Origin: UBA1672 sp963977495 | GTDB taxonomy: Bacteria; Pseudomonadota; Alphaproteobacteria; Micavibrionales; Micavibrionaceae | Direction of reading: 5' to 3' | Assembly: GCA_963977495.1 (NCBI GenBank) | Contig: CAXBOT010000002.1 | Location: 1 to 64,000 of the forward strand | DNA: 64,000 bases | In this document: piece by piece, positions 27,630 through 34,917 of the stretch | How the letters are laid out: every line of letters begins with the position of its first letter | How positions within the stretch are numbered: the stretch's first letter is position 1 | Notes under the pieces: model-generated | The model's database searches: none | What the model saw: only the letters and a program-made list of their open reading frames with translations | Told to the model about the DNA's origin: nothing | Translations under genes and position numbers: made by a program

Positions 27630-28529
27630 ATGAATAAACATCTTCTTTTCATTTTGGTTTTCATCATCATCATTCCCATTATTCTGATGAATGGGATTGG
27701 CTATACGCTTATCCAATGCGCATCTGATTGTTTTCAAGGCGCGTTGTTAAATACTGGCGAAAATCCTGATCTGAGCCGTTTTTATTATCTGGCAATGATG
27801 AAGGCTTTGAGCATTTATTTTTTGTGTGTCGGCGGGTATTTTTTAATCGCGCATTTGCGGCTTGTCGGCTCCACGAAACAAAAAGTGTCTTTTATCAATC
27901 AGGTGTCGCATGAGCTCAAGACGCCTTTGACCAATTTGCGGCTTTATATTGATTTGTTGAAAAACGAGCTGGCCGATGATTCCAACGCCCTCAAGAAAAT
28001 CGGCATTTTGGAGCAGGAAAGCACAAGGCTGGATCGTCTGGTGCGCAATATTTTGCTGTTCTCATACGGGCAACGTTTAACCCTGAACCGCCAAGACGAA
28101 GATATTGACGCGCTAATCACCCGCGTAGCCCAGAGTTTCCGACCTTTATTCGACCAACAGGCCATCGAAATACAGTTGGATTGTCAGGCAGGCCACGCAT
28201 CGGTTGATCGCGGCGTGCTGGAACAGGTTTTGGTGAATCTGATCGGTAATGTTGAGAAATACGCTTCGGATGGTGACTTTATCAATATCACTGCGCGCAA
28301 AAAAGAGGGGCAAGTGTCCATCACTGTGCAAGATGACGGGCCTGGCATTCCCGATCATATGAAGGCGCATGTTTTCCAGCCCTTTGTCCGTGGCGATGAT
28401 CGTTTAACCGAAGGGGTATCGGGCATCGGCATCGGGTTAACGCTGTGTGTTAACCTTATGGAAGCACATAATGGTGTATTAAGGTTGAAGGAGTCTGATC
28501 ATGGAACATGCTTTGAGGTGATATTTTGA
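27630..28529 (+). CDS. Sensor histidine kinase
   Basis: 299 residues. Two membrane helices (about 4-28 and 70-90) flank a short ~40-residue periplasmic loop with two Cys (QCASDCF), too small for a standard sensor domain. Then H-box VSHELKTPLTNL (His near residue 95), N-box LVNLIGNVEKYA, G1 DDGPGIP, F-box FQPFVRGD and G2 GIGIGLTLC. No HAMP or PAS is evident. Its stop overlaps the TTG start of the response regulator, so the pair is translationally coupled. The signal is unknown; the two loop cysteines could be redox- or metal-responsive (inference). Confidence 0.88.
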   Translation: MNKHLLFILVFIIIIPIILMNGIGYTLIQCASDCFQGALLNTGENPDLSRFYYLAMMKALSIYFLCVGGYFLIAHLRLVGSTKQKVSFINQVSHELKTPLTNLRLYIDLLKNELADDSNALKKIGILEQESTRLDRLVRNILLFSYGQRLTLNRQDEDIDALITRVAQSFRPLFDQQAIEIQLDCQAGHASVDRGVLEQVLVNLIGNVEKYASDGDFINITARKKEGQVSITVQDDGPGIPDHMKAHVFQPFVRGDDRLTEGVSGIGIGLTLCVNLMEAHNGVLRLKESDHGTCFEVIF

Positions 28530-29221
28530 AAATACTGGTTGCGGAAGATGATGCGAATATTTTGAACGCATTGTGTGAGATCTTTGAAAATGAAGGTTTT
28601 GATACGCTCAAGGCGCGTAATGGTGAGCAAGCGTTGGATTTTTATAATACCGAAAAACCGGACTTTATCTGCCTTGATATTATGATGCCCAAAATCAATG
28701 GTTACGATGTGTGCAAAACAATCAGGCAAACCAATGCCAATATCCCCATCATATTTTTAAGCGCAAAAGTTGAAGAAAGCGACCGCGTTATCGGGTTAGA
28801 GCTTGGCGCGGATGATTACATTATAAAGCCATTCGGCGTGCGCGAGGTCGTGGCGCGTATTCGCGCGGTTACCAGACGCTATATGCAGGCGAGTAACGCC
28901 AACACCGTCGACGATTTTTTTGTGATGGATGATCTGAATGTCTACCCCTTGCGTTTAAAAGCGCGGCGCATGCATCAGCAAGATGAAATTGAATTAAGCC
29001 TGCGTGAGGTTAAAATTCTGCAATTACTGTTTGATCGGAAAAACGAAGTGATTGATCGCGATACTTTGCTCGATTATTGCTGGGGCGAGCATATTATGCC
29101 CGAAAGCCGTACTGTCGATCAGCATATCGCGAACCTTAGAAAACGCGTTGAGAAAGACCCGAAAAATCCGGCGATCATTACCACGGTTCATGGCGCGGGC
29201 TATCGATTTTCTGCCGTATAG
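28526..29221 (+). CDS. OmpR-family response regulator (TTG start)
   Basis: 231 residues. Receiver domain with acidic pocket EDDAN, phospho-acceptor Asp in CLDIMMPK (about residue 51), Thr/Ser in LSAKVEES and Lys in IIKPFG. C-terminal winged-helix DNA-binding domain with LSLREVKILQLL and SRTVDQHIANLRKRVE, and GAGYRFSAV at the end. The start codon is TTG at 28526 in a TTGA overlap with the kinase stop; no earlier ATG fits. A rare start on a coupled regulator probably keeps its dose below that of an ATG-started gene. Confidence 0.9.
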   Translation: MKILVAEDDANILNALCEIFENEGFDTLKARNGEQALDFYNTEKPDFICLDIMMPKINGYDVCKTIRQTNANIPIIFLSAKVEESDRVIGLELGADDYIIKPFGVREVVARIRAVTRRYMQASNANTVDDFFVMDDLNVYPLRLKARRMHQQDEIELSLREVKILQLLFDRKNEVIDRDTLLDYCWGEHIMPESRTVDQHIANLRKRVEKDPKNPAIITTVHGAGYRFSAV

Positions 29222-29356
29222 TAATTTGAGGGCTCACGTTTTTACAATTATTTTACAAACCCGTGACAAGTTTTTGACATTCTGGCCGCGTGTTTATGGT
29301 CTCATATAAAGACAGGATGTTTTTATCTTTGAGTTTAAAGTGGTTAGGGGAATTTT

Positions 29357-29935
29357 ATGTTCACAAAACAAGAAATGAAGCAAAATCTGGCGGGCAGTCT
29401 GGAAATTATGATTTTCATGCGTCGGGGCATTGAACGTTTTAAAAATGTATCCCGCGCCGATGCCATCAAATCTTTTATCATTCCCGTGGCTTTCCTGCCG
29501 CTGGTTTTCACAATTTTGATTCTCACCTCAAAAGAGGGGCATTCAATTCCGTTCCTTCTATCTGTGCATTTTAGCCGTATGGTGATCGGGGCTTTGATCT
29601 ATCTTGCGATTGTCTATTTTCTGAGCAAACAACTGGAGCGGCAGGAGCATTTCTGCAAATTCCTCGTTATTATAAATTGGACGAGTTTTTTCGATGTGAT
29701 TTTGGTTTCGCCGATTATCTTTTATGTCCTAACAGGCGGAAACCCCGAAGATGTTGAGGTTTTTGCGGTGTTTATGACGTTGCTGGGCTATGTTTATCTG
29801 GCGTTTATCTTAACTCACACGTTCCGCGTGCCGTGGGAAATGGGCGGGTTTGTTGCCATTATCGGGCTGGCTGTTGATCAGACCATGTGGGATATGATTG
29901 CGTTTCTTGATTTGACGGTTATTCACGGCACATAG
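29357..29935 (+). CDS. Multi-pass membrane protein, unknown function
   Basis: 192 residues with four to five hydrophobic helices (about 42-58 FIIPVAFLPLVFTILIL, 71-90, 103-125, 135-155, 165-183) and no signal peptide. It has the general look of small Yip1-like or similar integral membrane proteins, but no diagnostic motif is seen. It follows the two-component pair by 135 bp, so it may be a target of that pair; it is convergent with the ArsR gene. Confidence 0.65.
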   Translation: MFTKQEMKQNLAGSLEIMIFMRRGIERFKNVSRADAIKSFIIPVAFLPLVFTILILTSKEGHSIPFLLSVHFSRMVIGALIYLAIVYFLSKQLERQEHFCKFLVIINWTSFFDVILVSPIIFYVLTGGNPEDVEVFAVFMTLLGYVYLAFILTHTFRVPWEMGGFVAIIGLAVDQTMWDMIAFLDLTVIHGT

Positions 29936-29950
29936 GGGCAGGCATAGCGC

Positions 29951-30286
29951 TTACGCTTCTTTGCTCTGGGGTTTCTTTGTCTTCGCGGCGCTTCGGCTAT
30001 CCTTTATGATCGGGCGCGCAACGGGGCAGACCTCCTGAACATAGGCGTTGAGTGTATTGACCAAATTATGCTCAACAAGGCTGTAATGCACGAATTGCCC
30101 CTTTTTCTCGCTTTGAACCAATCCGGCATTTTCCAAAATCCGCAAATGTTTGGAGAGGGAGGGCTTGGAGATATCAAAATAGCCTGCGATTTCCCCCGCA
30201 GTCATATCGGTCGCCGACAAATAAGCCAGAATCTTACGCCGAATATCTGAGGCCAGCGCATCAAAAACTTTTCCTGCATGCTTCAT
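29951..30286 (-). CDS. ArsR-family winged-helix repressor
   Basis: 111 residues. ArsR/SdpR-like HTH: KVFDALASDIRRKILAYLSA, then AGEIAGYFDISKPSLSKHLRILENAGLV as the HTH, and a wing QFVHYSL. The metal-binding ELCVCDL motif of classical ArsR is replaced by SKPSLSKHL, so it is not an arsenic sensor. A single Cys sits in the C-terminal region (VCPVARP). It is divergent from the DCC-DUF4166 gene, with a palindrome in the shared intergenic region that is a likely operator for both. Confidence 0.85.
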   Translation of the reverse strand: MKHAGKVFDALASDIRRKILAYLSATDMTAGEIAGYFDISKPSLSKHLRILENAGLVQSEKKGQFVHYSLVEHNLVNTLNAYVQEVCPVARPIIKDSRSAAKTKKPQSKEA

Positions 30287-30314
30287 ATTATTGCATTATC
30301 CTGCATGTGGTTGG

Positions 30315-30363
30315 TTGACGAAGAAAACAATTATGCTATAAGTAATTAGTCATTTAGCTAAAT
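30315..30363 (+). promoter_or_regulatory. Promoter and palindromic operator between ArsR and DCC genes
   Basis: TTGACG (30315), a 16-bp spacer and TATAAG (30337) form a promoter for the rightward DCC gene. A perfect 12-bp palindrome ATTTAGCTAAAT (30352-30363) lies just downstream of the -10, where a bound ArsR dimer would block initiation. This is the natural target of the divergent repressor; binding is inferred. Confidence 0.55.
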
Positions 30364-30392
30364 ATAGCAGTGATGATGTCAGGAGGCAAGAT

Positions 30393-31385
30393 ATGAGCAA
30401 TCCGGCGGCTGAAAAACTGGAACTGGTATATGACGATCAGTGCCCTGTCTGCAGAATATATTGCAAAAATGTGATTGTTGATGCGGGGCATGACCTCCAT
30501 TTAATTGATGCAAGGCAAGGCGGCGATTTGATGCGCGAAGTGACGGCGCGCGGCCTTGATATTGATGAGGGGATGGTGCTGAAAATCGGTTCCGACCTGT
30601 ATTACGGCAGCGACGCCATGCATCAAATCAGCATGCGCGCACAAACCAAGGGCTGGGTTTCCTATGTGAACCGGCTCTTTTTTATGTCGCCAGAGCGCGC
30701 GCGGGTTTTCTACGCTGTCGGTAAAAAGTGCAGAAATGCCGTTCTGCGGATTTTAGGAATTGAATATATTGATAATCTGAAACCTGAAAATACGCTCAAA
30801 CATCAACTGGGCGATCAATGGGCCTTGCTGAACCCGAATATCCAAGAAAGATTTGATAAAGAACCTGCGCTGGGCGAGAAAATTCAATATGAAGGCGTGA
30901 TGCATGATATCCGCCGCTCGCGCATGGGCTGGTTGTTTGCGGTTTTGACCCGCATTATCGGCAACCCCCTGACACCATATGCGGGCTGCGATGTCCCCAT
31001 GGATGTTTCACTGTTCAAAAAACCGCATAAAAGCGGCGTATTCTGGCAGCGCACATATTTTTACCCTGATAAAAACCCCTATAGCGTGATCTCCATTAAG
31101 CGGGAAAGCAAGGATGGGGAGATGCTGGAATGTGTCGGCGGCGGTTTCGGGATGAAGCTCAAAGTTTATGTCGAAGATCAAAGCCTGCATTTTAAAAGCT
31201 ATCGCTTTTTCTGGTCTGTGTTGAAATTCAAAGTCCCGCTGCCGCACTGGCTTACTCCGGGGAAAACCCATGTTGTGCATGAAGATCTGGGCGGCGGCGA
31301 TTTCCAATTCACCATTTCCATGCATCACGGCCTTTTGGGGGAGACCTTCTATCAACAAGGTGTCTTTCGTAAGAAAGAGGGATGA
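30393..31385 (+). CDS. DCC (DUF393) thioredoxin-like domain fused to DUF4166
   Basis: 330 residues. The N-terminal ~125 residues are a DCC-family domain, named for its D-x-x-C-x-x-C motif: YDDQCPVCRIYC at about 14-25, with further VLKIGSDLYYGSDAM. From about 150 the protein reads as DUF4166: YEGVMHDIRRSRMGW, VPMDVSLFKKP and VFWQRTYFYPD. DCC proteins are putative thiol oxidoreductases; DUF4166 is of unknown function, and the pairing of the two occurs in bacteria. Controlled, by position, by the divergent ArsR-type repressor. It is the last backbone gene before the island border. Confidence 0.8.
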   Translation: MSNPAAEKLELVYDDQCPVCRIYCKNVIVDAGHDLHLIDARQGGDLMREVTARGLDIDEGMVLKIGSDLYYGSDAMHQISMRAQTKGWVSYVNRLFFMSPERARVFYAVGKKCRNAVLRILGIEYIDNLKPENTLKHQLGDQWALLNPNIQERFDKEPALGEKIQYEGVMHDIRRSRMGWLFAVLTRIIGNPLTPYAGCDVPMDVSLFKKPHKSGVFWQRTYFYPDKNPYSVISIKRESKDGEMLECVGGGFGMKLKVYVEDQSLHFKSYRFFWSVLKFKVPLPHWLTPGKTHVVHEDLGGGDFQFTISMHHGLLGETFYQQGVFRKKEG

Positions 31386-31428
31386 GATGGCTCTGTAAGT
31401 CAATGATACTGTGGTTTTCCGCAAAACA

Positions 31429-31453
31429 AAAAAACGCCCAAGGGCGCTTTCAT
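31429..31453 (-). terminator. Ancestral tRNA-Gly terminator, now orphaned
   Basis: On the minus strand a CGCCC / GGGCG stem is followed by seven T residues, a good rho-independent terminator. It lies about 20 bp beyond the displaced tRNA-Gly 3' end and so would have terminated the tRNA before the island inserted. It may also act weakly for the DCC gene on the plus strand. Confidence 0.6.
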
Positions 31454-31471
31454 TGATAACCATTGAAACAA

Positions 31472-31516
31472 TGGAGCGAGTGAAGAGATTCGAACTCTCG
31501 GCCCCAACCTTGGCAA
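31472..31516 (-). repeat. attL: displaced 3' end of tRNA-Gly
   Basis: It matches the last 45 nt of the tRNA-Gly gene at 62561-62635, from the anticodon loop to CCA, with two substitutions at 31486 and 31496. The two changes fall on opposite sides of the T-stem and swap a G-C pair for an A-U pair. Similarity also extends a few bases outward (cattgaaa-aatgg). It lacks the 5' half, so it is not a functional tRNA. Confidence 0.9.
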
Positions 31517-31610
31517 ATTTCTTACCTTTTCGCAAAACCGCAGAAATCCTATAAAAAATTTTCTGTTTTTATCAATTTTGGCGTGAACAATACATGAACA
31601 TGGAAAAAAA

Positions 31611-31628
31611 GGGGTTCAATTGAACCCC
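31611..31628. repeat. 18-bp perfect palindrome near the left island end
   Basis: GGGGTTCAATTGAACCCC is perfectly self-complementary and is followed by aGGCC-gCAAC. The same palindrome with a similar follow-on (gGGCC-taCAAC) occurs at 62503-62520 next to the integrase stop. The shared location just inside both ends suggests a recombination or transcription-insulation role; it lacks a T-run on either strand, so it is a poor terminator. Confidence 0.8.
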
Positions 31629-31691
31629 AGGCCGCAACCTCATTTCAAAAAAGATAACATGATGCGCGTGAAAAAAAGCTATTCCACGTTC

Positions 31692-32657
31692 TTAATCTTC
31701 ACCAATTATCCAAAGACTTGGGGTTAGGGAATATTTTTGAAAAGGCCGCACCTTAATGTTATTTTTCTTGGTGTATTTGACCAAGCCATCGTGAAGCTCA
31801 TTAAATATATAAAGGTAAAAGAAAACGAGCTGGTTTAACTCAGCATGCGATAATTCAATCTTTTCCTTAATGGCGTATTTGATTTTTTTAGGGTTGCTTA
31901 GCCATGTTATTTGGATTTCTCCATAGTCTTTGTTAAATGGTCGAGGTGTTCTTTCAAATGGTATAAGTTCGCCAGTTTCTCTATGTCTGGCTTTTACGCT
32001 ATTAACTGGCCAAGTTATTTCAAGAGCTCCACTTTTATTGCAGAATTTTTTTTGTACGACCCCATCAAAATGAGCAAATATATGCCTAAGCTTATGTAGG
32101 CTATAAAGTTCTGGCTTATGGGTGAAGTCAATATTGTAATCTTGCCTTAGGGTTTTGAGCCTATCTTTTAGAGAGCTTTTTTCAAAATTTTTAGCTGCAG
32201 TTTTGGCATTTACAACATCCGCAGGTGCTATTTCTTTATTAACAAATTTTATAATCAAGCACGTCTCATAAATAGCCAAAAGATAATACTGCAAAAACTC
32301 GTCTAACTCTCTTAGCAAAAGATTACTAATCCACTTTGAAAAAGAATGATTAAGCGTGGTGGTGTCTTCCTCTTTCATATCTTCCAGATCATTGAATTGG
32401 TGAAGCATACCTTCGACTTTTAGCAAGTCAGTAGGAGGGGGAAGGGTTTGAGTGTTTTGTGACAGGCTATACGACCACTGAAAGTAGTAGTCTATATGTG
32501 TTAAACGTGAAATTGCTAGTTGATATGTAGACTCTAAGTTTTTATCTAAACTTTTTTCATCTAAGCTGTATTGCAAAATGGAGAACAGTCTTAAATGTAA
32601 CGGTATCTTATTTAGCTCTTCTTGGAGTTTTTCAATAATTGATTCAAAACGCATCAT
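31692..32657 (-). CDS. HEPN-like R-x4-H protein, third gene of the hip operon
   Basis: 321 residues, no annotated family recognised. It appears helical, soluble and without a signal peptide. Residues 188-199 read HKLRHIFAHFDG; R191-x4-H196 fits the R-x4-6-H catalytic motif of HEPN ribonucleases, and the surrounding long helices fit that fold, but a single short motif is weak proof. It begins 6 bp after the hipA stop on the same strand, so it should be co-expressed with hipBA. It may be an extra toxin, an accessory RNase or an unrelated passenger. It is AT-rich like the rest of this end of the island. Confidence 0.6.
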   Translation of the reverse strand: MMRFESIIEKLQEELNKIPLHLRLFSILQYSLDEKSLDKNLESTYQLAISRLTHIDYYFQWSYSLSQNTQTLPPPTDLLKVEGMLHQFNDLEDMKEEDTTTLNHSFSKWISNLLLRELDEFLQYYLLAIYETCLIIKFVNKEIAPADVVNAKTAAKNFEKSSLKDRLKTLRQDYNIDFTHKPELYSLHKLRHIFAHFDGVVQKKFCNKSGALEITWPVNSVKARHRETGELIPFERTPRPFNKDYGEIQITWLSNPKKIKYAIKEKIELSHAELNQLVFFYLYIFNELHDGLVKYTKKNNIKVRPFQKYSLTPSLWIIGED

Positions 32658-32663
32658 ATCTAA

Positions 32664-33866
32664 TTAAAACATACCCTTCATATGCTTATTGATGGTTTCT
32701 TTGATCTCTGCGGGCATTTCATAATGTGCTTTGTTGTCAGCCCATGCAGAACTGGTTAATTCGATTGTTTCTTTCACTGTATCGGTAACAACTTTTTTAG
32801 GCACCCCCGCTTTTTCAGCCATATTCTCGAATAAAGCTATATCACAAAGATGCATATCGCTGACCTTAAGGATTTTTAGAGCGAGCGTGTCATTAGGGAT
32901 ATAAGGCACAGTAGAGAGCAGATCATATGCTGGAGCAAGGGTCGGTGTTCGTTCATCTTGATATATAAATGACCAATTTTTCAGGTGCATGTCGCCATTG
33001 CCTGTTAAAACCGTGTAGGTTAATCGTTTAATAAAATCGCGAAGACCTTCTTCACCGCAAAGTGTCCAGACCATTTGTGTTATGCCTTTAAAATTCACGC
33101 CTTCATACTTTTTATCAGGGAGGACGCTATAAACTTGTGCGAAATCCTCTATATGAATGCGCTCTCCATCATTTCTTCGGTCAAATCTTTTTATCGCTAA
33201 GGCTTGTTCACCACGAAGATTATTAAACTCTGGCAAGCCTTCAATATCTCTCATGGGAACAAGCTTTATTTCAGGAATAGGAATGCCGATCTCCCCTGCC
33301 ATATGCATAATAGCGTATTCATTTTCAGGAACGTTATCATGGGCTGCTGCAGGTAGTTTTACGATCCAATCGCCTCCGATGCCGCTTGCAGGTATCGTCA
33401 GGCCGCCTTGTTTTTTCATTAAGCCGGAAAATTTTAATTGAACACCTGCCAATGAGAATCTTAATGGAACTTGAGTGTTATCCTGCTTGTCCGAAACATC
33501 AACATCAATTTCTCCACCTGAGTATTCTTTGGATGGTTTTATAATAACTGCACCAGGTAAATCCTTGCCGAGTAATTTCAGCATTTTAAATTCCTGACTC
33601 GGCTTTATTTCACCACGTTTAGCTAAATAATCACGTAGAGTTCCTTCAGGTAAAAGGTTCGAAAAGAACGGGGGAGCGTGCACATTATATGCTTTTGGAT
33701 CGAGTAATAACTCACCCATTTCAGAATAATAAGACTGACTTAAGACAGGGCGCTTTTCATTATAGAAATAAGCATTATCGAACGAGAAAACCATTTGCCC
33801 ACCAGGCAACTGCGTTAAATTGCCAACCAATGTGTCGTTTAACAAAACATCAAGAACAACGGTCAT
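32664..33866 (-). CDS. hipA: HipA-type Ser/Thr kinase toxin
   Basis: 400 residues. N-terminal HipA-N1 domain (LVGNLTQLPGGQMVFSFD... PPFFSNLLPEGTLRDYLA), then the kinase core: FSLAGVQLKFSGL glycine/ATP loop region (about 138-149), LAIKRFDR, the catalytic loop GDMHLKN at 291-297 with D292 and N297, and metal-binding Asp in APAYDLLST (D315). In E. coli HipA phosphorylates glutamyl-tRNA synthetase and causes growth arrest and persistence; the target here is unknown. The start overlaps the hipB stop (ATGA). All catalytic residues are present, so it is predicted active. Confidence 0.92.
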   Translation of the reverse strand: MTVVLDVLLNDTLVGNLTQLPGGQMVFSFDNAYFYNEKRPVLSQSYYSEMGELLLDPKAYNVHAPPFFSNLLPEGTLRDYLAKRGEIKPSQEFKMLKLLGKDLPGAVIIKPSKEYSGGEIDVDVSDKQDNTQVPLRFSLAGVQLKFSGLMKKQGGLTIPASGIGGDWIVKLPAAAHDNVPENEYAIMHMAGEIGIPIPEIKLVPMRDIEGLPEFNNLRGEQALAIKRFDRRNDGERIHIEDFAQVYSVLPDKKYEGVNFKGITQMVWTLCGEEGLRDFIKRLTYTVLTGNGDMHLKNWSFIYQDERTPTLAPAYDLLSTVPYIPNDTLALKILKVSDMHLCDIALFENMAEKAGVPKKVVTDTVKETIELTSSAWADNKAHYEMPAEIKETINKHMKGMF

Positions 33867-34156
33867 GATACTACCTCATCATCGGTATTTGCTTGCCAAG
33901 CTGGTCTTTTACCCGCATCAGAACGATCAGATGTAATGGCACGGACAGCTGGTATCATGGGGCGGGGTATAAGCATTGGCTCAAGGTCAAGGAGGCGTGC
34001 TATTTCCAGTAAACTAGACAGGCGAATGTCAATCTTTCCTGCTTCAATCTGCGAGATATGACTTTGGGGAAGACCGATCTTTGCTCCGAGCTCACCTTGT
34101 GTCAGTCCTTTGGCTTTTCGCGCCTCTTGTAATTTTTTTGCAAAATCATTAATCAT
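33863..34156 (-). CDS. hipB: HipB-type XRE antitoxin/repressor
   Basis: 97 residues. Cro/CI-type HTH near the N-terminus: LQEARKAKGLTQGELGAKIGLPQSHISQIEAGKIDIRLSSLLEIARLLD (about residues 8-56), followed by a Pro-rich tail. It should bind HipA and autorepress the operon through the two inverted repeats immediately upstream. The start at 34156 is set by the operator position and by ATTAATC-free spacing; the hipA start overlaps its stop by 4 nt. Confidence 0.9.
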   Translation of the reverse strand: MINDFAKKLQEARKAKGLTQGELGAKIGLPQSHISQIEAGKIDIRLSSLLEIARLLDLEPMLIPRPMIPAVRAITSDRSDAGKRPAWQANTDDEVVS

Positions 34157-34159
34157 TTT

Positions 34160-34206
34160 TATATGCTATCACATATAATGTAAAAATAAAATATGTTATT
34201 ACATAT
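34160..34206 (-). promoter_or_regulatory. Paired HipB operator candidates
   Basis: Two inverted repeats with the same core and a 6-bp gap lie just upstream of hipB: TATATG-N6-CATATA (34160-34177) and ATATG-N6-CATAT (34191-34206), centres 30 bp apart, about three helical turns. This layout fits cooperative binding of XRE dimers. Binding is inferred. Confidence 0.6.
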
Positions 34207-34530
34207 ATTTTGCTTCTCTTGCTTAACCTGAATACGCTATTAGTAATTCGGCAAAAATAGCGGCAAAGCATCAACACTAAATGATTCATAACTATATGAT
34301 GTATATAGTAAATATTCGGTCGTATATAGCGGCAAAAAATCTGGCAAAAAGCTTCATGGGCCCGTTTTCCTCAAACATTTCTTTTAAGAATACATTTTGT
34401 ATTTTTCACTTAAAAAGATTGTAGCTGGTAAAATATAATTAACTTTTTGATCCAAGATAACAAATTAGTAAAATAGTTTTTACTTTTAGTGTCGCCCAAG
34501 AAAAGTAATTCTTGCTCGTATCATGGTGTC
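34207..34530 (+). other. Gene-free region between hipB and mobC; possible oriT
   Basis: An AT-rich stretch without a credible ORF. It holds short repeats (TAGCGGCAAA near 34257 and 34328, further GGCAAAAA copies at about 34242 and 34339) and an inverted repeat GTAAAA-tag-TTTTTAC just before mobC (about 34468-34484). Its position immediately upstream of mobC and the relaxase makes it the best place for the transfer origin, but no known nic site is recognised. Confidence 0.35.
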
Positions 34531-34917
34531 ATGAGCAAAAGAAAAAACACAACACCAACACCATTTTCATTACGCCTCACTGTCGAGGAACGAGTGTTTC
34601 TGGAAGAGCGAGCGGGATCAATGCCGCTTGGCGCTTACATCAGGAAATGCCTTTTCGAAAACCCTGCGCCACGCATCAAAAGAAAGCGCGTAACCAAAGA
34701 TCAAAAACAACTCGCGCAGATTTTGGGTTTTATCAGTGCTACCCGCATTCCCAACAACCTCAATCAAATTGCGAAAGCGATTAACACGGGCTCTCTCATA
34801 ATCACCGAAGATGTTCATAGAGATATTAATACTGCCTGCGATGATCTTGAATTCATCAAAAAGGCTATTACGCATGCTCTGGGGTTTAATGATGATGGTG
34901 ATTTCCATGATTATTAA
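34531..34917 (+). CDS. mobC: MobC-like relaxosome accessory protein
   Basis: 128 residues from ATG 34531 (a GTG 14 codons upstream is possible). Basic N-terminus, then FSLRLTVEERVFLEERAGSMPLGAYIRKCLF, a ribbon-helix-helix-like segment, and the MobC signature region RIPNNLNQIAKAINTGSLI (about 77-95). MobC proteins help the relaxase open DNA at oriT. The stop lies 11 bp inside the relaxase gene, so the two are coupled. Confidence 0.85.
   Translation: MSKRKNTTPTPFSLRLTVEERVFLEERAGSMPLGAYIRKCLFENPAPRIKRKRVTKDQKQLAQILGFISATRIPNNLNQIAKAINTGSLIITEDVHRDINTACDDLEFIKKAITHALGFNDDGDFHDY

Noticed and set aside
31472..31516. Second tRNA-Gly gene
   Set aside because: Only the 3' half is present; there is no D arm or acceptor 5' strand, so it is an attachment-site duplicate.
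31008..31535. 175-codon minus-strand ORF across the DCC-DUF4166 gene end and attL
   Set aside because: It is antisense to a gene with clear domains and runs through the terminator and tRNA fragment.
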